Source of the DNA: JAWPNA01 sp045402695
Lineage (GTDB): Bacteria > Acidobacteriota > Polarisedimenticolia > JACPZX01 > DASXTC01
Length of the DNA: 9,323 nt
Assembly: GCA_045402695.1 (NCBI GenBank)
Contig: JAWPNA010000038.1
Location: forward strand, 1-9,323
Direction of reading: 5' to 3'
In this document: positions 4,822-9,323 of the stretch, one piece after another
Position numbering within the stretch: the stretch's first letter is position 1
How the letters are laid out: every line of letters begins with the position of its first letter
The notes under the pieces: generated by a model
What the model was told of the DNA's origin: nothing
Database searches by the model: none
What the model saw: only the letters and a program-made list of their open reading frames with translations
Translations under genes and position numbers: made by a program

Positions 4822-6840
4822 ATGGCCCGACGAACAACAGCACTGCTCGGTGGGCTGGCCGCCATGGTCGTCTGCCTCGCCACCGTTGCGTGGTCAAATG
4901 CCAACCAGCGGGCCCACCGCGGACAGCAGCTTGAACGCGACACCCAGGTGGTCGCTGTCCAGGTAGCAAACCGGCTGCAGAGCGGCCTGGAGAAGCACCG
5001 AATCGCGCTACACCAGATGGCCGCGTTCTTCCAGAGCAGCGAGGACGTCACGCAGCAGCAGTTCTATCAGTTCGCGGCTGAGACTCTGCGCCTGAGCCCG
5101 ATGTGTCTGCGTATCTCCGTCATTGATCCTTCCATGCGGGTTCGATGGGTCTATCCACCGGAGCATTCGCACGACGTCGTGGGCTACGACGTGCGGCAGC
5201 ACGCCGAGGGGTACGAGACGATGCAGCGAGCGGTTGCCACAGCAGCCACGGCGCTGTCGGCTCCGCTGAAGCTCGTCGGAGGCGCCGCCGGGTTCGTGCT
5301 CACGTGCCCCGTCTTCAAGAACGGTCAGTTCAACGGGGCAGTGGTCTGCTCGTTTCGAAGCGCGGATTTTTTTTCGGCAGTCCTTCTGCCCGAAGTACTG
5401 GAAGGATATGAAGAGGAGGTCCTCGATGTCGGGACGCCCCTGTTCGGAACCATGCGGACTGAAGGACCGGATCGAATTAAACCCGCACGGGAAGGATTCA
5501 GCTTAGGAGGCCGGACCTGGACAGTGCGCGTCAGACCGCGGGAGGCCGTGACTCGCGCACGCCTGGACAGCGGCCAGGCGGCGTTCTGGACGATGGGGAT
5601 TCTCTTGAGCCTCGCCATGGGCGGCGCTGCCTCGCGGGCGACCTACTGGTTCTCCGCCATCACGGCGCGCCTGAGAACCCAGGGGTCTGCTCTCGAGCAG
5701 ACCCAGGAGCGTCTTGACGCCGCCATGCAACAGCTTCTCCAGGCGGAAAAGCTCAACGCGCTGGGGGAACTGGTTGCCGGTGTCGCGCATGAGATCAACA
5801 ACCCTCTGTCAGCCATCCTCGGATACACGCAACTCGCCTTGTCAGCCAACCCGAGCCCGGAAGTCAGCAAGCGTCTGCAGATTGTGGTATCTGAATCCGT
5901 GCGCGCAGGCAAGATCGTGCGCAACCTCCTGACCTTCGCTCGCAAGCATCCGCCCGAAAAGAAGTACCTTGGCCTGAACGGCATCATCGAGAAGACGCTG
6001 GAACTGAAGGCATACCACTTCCGTGTAAGTCAGATCCGGATCGAGAGGGGCTTGATAGCGGACCTGCCGATGACGATGCTCGACTTTCACCAGATCCAGC
6101 AGGTTTTGCTCAACTTGCTGAACAACGCCGAGCATGCGATCGTCGAAACGGGGCGAGGAGGCTCGATCCGGATCAGCACACGCCAGGTAGGAGAACGCAT
6201 TGAGTTGCGCGTTGAAGACACCGGACGCGGGATTCCAGCCGAGATCCAAACACGAATTTTCGAGCCCTTCTTCACCACGAAGAAGGAAGGAAAGGGCACA
6301 GGACTGGGACTATCCCTCTGCTACGGTATCGTGGCCGAACATGGTGGCTCGATTTCGGTGGAAAGCCAGCCCGGAAACGGGACGGCTTTCCTCATCCGGC
6401 TTCCCATAGCGCGACCGGTTGATGCTACGAGCACCGACACGGTTCAGCCCAGTGCCTCTGGGGGATCGTCGACTACGCTGCATGTGTTCGTGGTGGACGA
6501 CGAACCCAGCGTGCAGGGCTTCCTCGTCGACCTGCTCACATCGCGTGGCTACCGAGTCGACACCGCGTCCGATATCGGTGAAGCACTGAAGAAAATCGCC
6601 ATGAACAGCTATGACCTGATCATCAGCGACATGAAGATGCCTCACGGCAGCGGGAAGGATATTTACCGCGCGGTGGCCGAAAGGAATCCGCGTCTGGCCA
6701 AACGGATCATCTTCGCTACAGGTGACGGCGCCAGCCAGGAGACGCTTGCGTTTGTCCGAGAAACCGGCAACGAGATTCTGTCCAAGCCATTCCGGATCGA
6801 GGACGTAGAGCAAGCGATCACTGCGGCCACCCGCTCATGA
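4822..6840 (+). CDS. CHASE-domain hybrid sensor histidine kinase with C-terminal receiver
   Basis: 672-residue inner-membrane sensor that autophosphorylates on His and can pass phosphate to its own receiver domain. Transmembrane helix 1 (about 6-24) and helix 2 (about 253-273) bracket an extracytoplasmic CHASE-like sensor (about 60-240), recognised by GLEKHRIALHQMAAFF followed by QQQFYQFAAETL; the ligand is unknown. A coiled coil (about 283-312) leads into HisKA with GELVAGVAHEINNPLSAI (H323). HATPase_c follows: N box NLLNNAEHAI (431-440), G1 DTGRGIP (466-472), F box EPFFTTK, G2 GTGLGLSL (492-499). The receiver domain (about 554-668) has D559/D560, phospho-acceptor D603 in SDMKMP, T633 and K655. 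Every catalytic residue is present. The ribosome site GGAGGAG (4809-4815) is 6 bases before the ATG. No output regulator is adjacent, so a phosphotransfer protein or response regulator must act from elsewhere, or the receiver tunes the kinase itself. Confidence 0.93.
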   Translation: MARRTTALLGGLAAMVVCLATVAWSNANQRAHRGQQLERDTQVVAVQVANRLQSGLEKHRIALHQMAAFFQSSEDVTQQQFYQFAAETLRLSPMCLRISVIDPSMRVRWVYPPEHSHDVVGYDVRQHAEGYETMQRAVATAATALSAPLKLVGGAAGFVLTCPVFKNGQFNGAVVCSFRSADFFSAVLLPEVLEGYEEEVLDVGTPLFGTMRTEGPDRIKPAREGFSLGGRTWTVRVRPREAVTRARLDSGQAAFWTMGILLSLAMGGAASRATYWFSAITARLRTQGSALEQTQERLDAAMQQLLQAEKLNALGELVAGVAHEINNPLSAILGYTQLALSANPSPEVSKRLQIVVSESVRAGKIVRNLLTFARKHPPEKKYLGLNGIIEKTLELKAYHFRVSQIRIERGLIADLPMTMLDFHQIQQVLLNLLNNAEHAIVETGRGGSIRISTRQVGERIELRVEDTGRGIPAEIQTRIFEPFFTTKKEGKGTGLGLSLCYGIVAEHGGSISVESQPGNGTAFLIRLPIARPVDATSTDTVQPSASGGSSTTLHVFVVDDEPSVQGFLVDLLTSRGYRVDTASDIGEALKKIAMNSYDLIISDMKMPHGSGKDIYRAVAERNPRLAKRIIFATGDGASQETLAFVRETGNEILSKPFRIEDVEQAITAATRS

Positions 6841-6952
6841 CCCACGCCTTTGGAATGCCTTCCCTACGGGAGGAGTAGCTTACGTATGGCTCCCCCGCCG
6901 TCTGCGACGAGTGGGTCAGGCAGCCGCCCCGATCCTCCTCGCGGCGCGCCCG

Positions 6953-7435
6953 CTACTCGGTAATGTCCGCAGCCGTAGGCGGTCCCTCCACCCAGGTGAT
7001 GTCCCAGGCGCTGTCTACCATGATGAACGTCAAGGAGCCTGCCGGTAGCCACGCTTGATGAACCATGTGCGCTGGCATGTAGTTGAATCCGCCCGGACTC
7101 AGTTCGAACCGCTTGCCCTCACAGTCAAGGGTGGCCCTGCCGACGATCATCGTGTGCATTTCGTTGGCCGAGTGCCAATGCTTGCGCACGTGGATTCCTT
7201 TCGGTGTGCGGATCAGTAGCTGCGTGGCTTGAGTCTTGGGGTCCACTCGAAGAATCGCAATCTCGGGAGACGATTCACCGAGATCAGGAAGAATCTTATC
7301 CCACTTCACGTCTTGCAGGTTCACGAACATCGGCTGATCGGCCGCCGCGGGTGGCTGCTCGGCAGCACAGAGCGCTCCGCCTGCCACGGAGCAAATGACC
7401 AGCAAGAGGCTCACCGCTTGCGAATGGTTTCTCAT
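6953..7435 (-). CDS. Exported cupin-domain protein
   Basis: 160 residues with an N-terminal signal peptide (hydrophobic 7-22; cleavage probably near residues 23-25, in ALCAAEQ), then one cupin beta-barrel. Cupin motif 1 fits exactly: G80-x5-H86-x-H88-x3-E92-x6-G99. Motif 2 is G115-x5-P121-x-H123-x2-H126, with the usual Gly replaced by His. The likely metal ligands are H86, H88, E92 and H126. The sequence cannot say whether it is an enzyme or a binding protein; it resembles small periplasmic cupins of unknown role. The frame is open upstream to a GTG at 7582, but I place the start at ATG 7435 because a near-perfect ribosome site precedes it and the signal peptide begins there; the upstream extension is basic and low-complexity. 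It is convergent with the histidine kinase gene, 112 bases apart. That gap holds no clear terminator. Confidence 0.88.
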   Translation of the reverse strand: MRNHSQAVSLLLVICSVAGGALCAAEQPPAAADQPMFVNLQDVKWDKILPDLGESSPEIAILRVDPKTQATQLLIRTPKGIHVRKHWHSANEMHTMIVGRATLDCEGKRFELSPGGFNYMPAHMVHQAWLPAGSLTFIMVDSAWDITWVEGPPTAADITE

Positions 7436-7439
7436 CGTC

Positions 7440-7449
7440 CACCTCCTCC
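7440..7449 (-). promoter_or_regulatory. Ribosome binding site that fixes the cupin start
   Basis: On the minus strand GGAGGAGGTG lies just upstream of the ATG at 7435. It is the strongest Shine-Dalgarno in the window and decides against the GTG start at 7582. Confidence 0.75.
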
Positions 7450-7465
7450 AGTAAATAGATGTGAA

Positions 7466-7484
7466 CCTGCCAGCACTCGGCAGG
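7466..7484 (-). promoter_or_regulatory. Palindrome in the cupin leader (possible operator or 5' UTR hairpin)
   Basis: Perfect 6-base arms CCTGCC and GGCAGG flank a 7-base loop, about 31 to 49 bases upstream of the cupin ATG. The position suits an operator or an RNA hairpin. No clear -35/-10 pair was found next to it, so the role is open. Confidence 0.35.
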
Positions 7485-7694
7485 ATGAACGCGGAGCGCC
7501 AGGAGCTTCGAAAGCCGAGATTCCTCCCAATCCTCCTGCCCAACGATCCTATCCGCCACTTTGATCGCCGTTTACTTTTCACCGTGCCGCTGGACCAAAT
7601 ACCGAGTCAACATCAACTTCTGGTTCGCTGGACATCGGTGAGCGTCTCCAAGCTCTCAGTACCAATTCCGTGGGTAGGACTTGTTTCACACATC

Positions 7695-7740
7695 GTAGGC
7701 ACGGAGGCCCCCAGCCTACCGGGATTGACAGACTTCCCGG
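7695..7740 (-). terminator. Two tandem stem-loops just after the stop of the secreted-protein gene
   Basis: Reading from the stop codon on the minus strand, the first hairpin is CCGGGA/TCCCGG (7735-7740 with 7719-7724, 10-base loop), and the second is GTAGGC/GCCTAC (7714-7719 with 7695-7700). They share base 7719, so they could be alternatives. They begin 3 bases after the stop codon, where a terminator or mRNA-protecting structure is expected, but no T-run follows. The rest of the 7436-7743 gap shows only the cupin leader elements; I see no gene in it. Confidence 0.35.
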
Positions 7741-7743
7741 AGA

Positions 7744-9323
7744 CTACGAGCATGCGGACACGGAAGCGTCGATCTCGGCGTCGCGGCTTCCCGATTGCGA
7801 TGATCCCGGCTCGTCGAACGTGCCCAGGCAGCCGCTTCTCACGCCTCGGACGATGTACCACAATCCCTCCCCCGGCGCTGGATCGGCCTCATCGACTTGA
7901 AGCGCCGTCGCCGCCAGTCTGACTGACAGGCAGCGAGCTGTCGCCGCCGTGAAGTCGCCGGCGCTGTTCCTCAGAATCGAGAGGGTGCCCTCGACCACGT
8001 CGTAGGCCCCAGCGTTTGCAGCCGCGCTCCAGGAGAGCCGGGTGCCAGCCGCCTCTGGGTCGACCGAAAGGACCGGCAGACCGACCAGCGGGCATGTCGT
8101 GCAGCCGTCGAGCCTGAACGATCCGATCCGCGTCTGCCAGCCGATCGGGCTGACGTTCGCGTAGTATTCCTGCGTGTACCAGAAGGTGCAGTCGTCCGCC
8201 GGATCTACGACGAGTGCGCTGTAGTCTCCCCACCTGCTGGCGCCGGTCTGATACCCGGAGCCGGCGACGAGCGTGTTTTCGATCATCGGAAGCGTCCCCA
8301 ACGGATCCTGCGGCTGGCGTCCGGCGTAACGGATCGAGGGGTAAGTCGTCGCACTCGAGACGCTGTAGCCGACGCAGAGGTCGCCGGCGCCATCCATCGC
8401 CGCGCTTGCCATCCACCGGTGATCACTGTCGGGCGCGAAGGTGCCCACCTGGTACACCACTGGTAACGTGGAACCCGGATCGCGCAGCTCGTACCATCGA
8501 ATCCCCGCATGGTCGAATCCGTCTACGTCCACCGTGTGGTTGAGCACGAGTGTCTCGTGGTCTCCAAAATTGCGGTAGGCGAGACGGTACATGAGACGGT
8601 CGGGGATGGCAGCCACATGGCTCCCGCCGGGCTGCGGGATGCAGCTTCCGGAGTAGCCGCAGAGGTCGGAGTCGAACGGATAGCCGATCGTCGTGAGATC
8701 GATGACCGCGTCGGGGTCGCCGTTTATCCCGAACGAGGAGTTCGCGGGGTTGCTCCAGTCCACGTGGAACCGCCAGAGGCTCAGCCGATCGATGGGGGTC
8801 CAGCCGAAACTGTCATCGTCGAATTCGACAAAGTAGTCAGGCGAGCCGGCAGGCGGCGGGAGCGGCCCGTCCATGTCCGCGGGGAGCGCGCCGCCGAAGT
8901 TGGGATTGACCCCGTACAGATCGAAGTAGATCATCCGAGCCGGGGCGCCCACGAGCATCTTCTCACGCTCGAAGGCGATCGCCCCCTGCCCGCGGTAGAC
9001 ATCACCGGGTTCCTCGTACTGGTTCACTGCGAGGTAATAGGCGTCGGGCCAAATGCCGAACTTCGGATAGTCGTTCAGCACGTTCGGGCTGAAAAGGAAG
9101 TCGTAGCGATACCACGAACCGACCGGATCGCCCGTCTGAGAGTCCGCGATGCATTGATGGAAGTCCGCCGGCCAGTCGAAGGCGAGCTGACTCATGAGCC
9201 ACCGATCTGCGAGCTGGTCGTACTGGACGATCGGGTCGCCATCGTTGCGCGTCTCGCACAGACCCCCGAAGCCCGACCAGAGCGTGTTCCCTTCCGCCGG
9301 GCCGTAGATCAGGTTCCCTCGCT
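7744..9323 (-). CDS. Large secreted protein with C-terminal fibronectin-like module (N-terminus outside window)
   Basis: 525 residues are visible, open to the right edge, so the signal peptide and true start are missing. The ATG at 9195 is internal, since the frame continues upstream (GDPIVQYDQLADRWL) with the same character. The body is rich in Trp, Tyr, Asp and Gly, with recurring strand-like blocks (GDPVGSWYRYDF, DYPKFGIWPDAYYLAVNQY, RWGDYSALVVDPADDCTFW), consistent with a beta-propeller or similar all-beta exported protein. From about 8085 to 7747 lies a module of about 110 residues (LSWSAAANAGAYDVV...GDFTAATARC...WYIVRGV...GSRDAEI) of a fibronectin type III-like kind that I have seen as the C-terminal end of many exported proteins in acidobacterial and Eisenbacteria-like genomes. 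Several cysteine pairs suggest disulfides. I see no catalytic motif, so no enzymatic role is claimed. Confidence 0.85.
   Translation of the reverse strand, partial: RGNLIYGPAEGNTLWSGFGGLCETRNDGDPIVQYDQLADRWLMSQLAFDWPADFHQCIADSQTGDPVGSWYRYDFLFSPNVLNDYPKFGIWPDAYYLAVNQYEEPGDVYRGQGAIAFEREKMLVGAPARMIYFDLYGVNPNFGGALPADMDGPLPPPAGSPDYFVEFDDDSFGWTPIDRLSLWRFHVDWSNPANSSFGINGDPDAVIDLTTIGYPFDSDLCGYSGSCIPQPGGSHVAAIPDRLMYRLAYRNFGDHETLVLNHTVDVDGFDHAGIRWYELRDPGSTLPVVYQVGTFAPDSDHRWMASAAMDGAGDLCVGYSVSSATTYPSIRYAGRQPQDPLGTLPMIENTLVAGSGYQTGASRWGDYSALVVDPADDCTFWYTQEYYANVSPIGWQTRIGSFRLDGCTTCPLVGLPVLSVDPEAAGTRLSWSAAANAGAYDVVEGTLSILRNSAGDFTAATARCLSVRLAATALQVDEADPAPGEGLWYIVRGVRSGCLGTFDEPGSSQSGSRDAEIDASVSACS

Noticed and set aside
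6886..6963. A 25-residue plus-strand frame with GGGAGGAG upstream
   Set aside because: The product is Pro/Arg/Ser low-complexity, the spacing to the ATG is long, and it runs into the convergent cupin gene; the purine run is probably chance.
6953..7582. Longer form of the cupin starting at GTG 7582
   Set aside because: The added 49 residues are basic and without homology character, and they would bury the signal peptide; a strong ribosome site sits before ATG 7435.
7461..7922. A 153-residue plus-strand frame across the 7436-7743 gap
   Set aside because: Arg/Pro/Ser-rich with no ribosome site, and its second part is antisense to the secreted-protein gene.

Overview
The window is GC-rich bacterial chromosome. 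Its codons strongly prefer G or C in the third position, and nothing plasmid-like is visible. The gene types suggest an acidobacterial or Eisenbacteria-like environmental bacterium: a PknB-type Ser/Thr kinase with the 'GRRAF' lobe signature, an AftB-like GT-C transferase, and a secreted protein with a 'WGDYS...DDCTFWYTQEYY' signature and a C-terminal fibronectin-like module. This assignment rests on recalled family distributions and not on any marker gene.

Layout. Positions 1-3095 are read on the minus strand: the N-terminal part of a Ser/Thr protein kinase (running off the left edge), a large GT-C membrane glycosyltransferase, and a possible small unrecognised protein upstream of it. At 3211-3957 (+) lies a secreted DUF1326 protein with its own candidate promoter and a strong ribosome binding site. 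Positions 3958-4821 are gene-poor debris: a decayed tyrosine-recombinase fragment, a long nested hairpin, and a short orphan reading frame that resembles a Fis-type helix-turn-helix. At 4822-6840 (+) is a membrane CHASE-HisKA-HATPase-REC hybrid histidine kinase. At 6953-7435 (-) is an exported cupin. At 7744-9323 (-) is a large secreted protein cut by the right edge.

The genes do not form one pathway. Two signalling proteins of different types (a Hanks-type kinase and a hybrid histidine kinase) sit among envelope or exported proteins. The oddest part is 3958-4821. One segment of it (4489-4558) recurs at 910-979, with 54 of 70 bases identical and no gaps. Both copies are on the same strand and encode a conserved peptide, which suggests a dispersed and now decaying element. 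I see no tRNA, rRNA, CRISPR array, intact insertion sequence or defence system, and no clear-cut new biological system.
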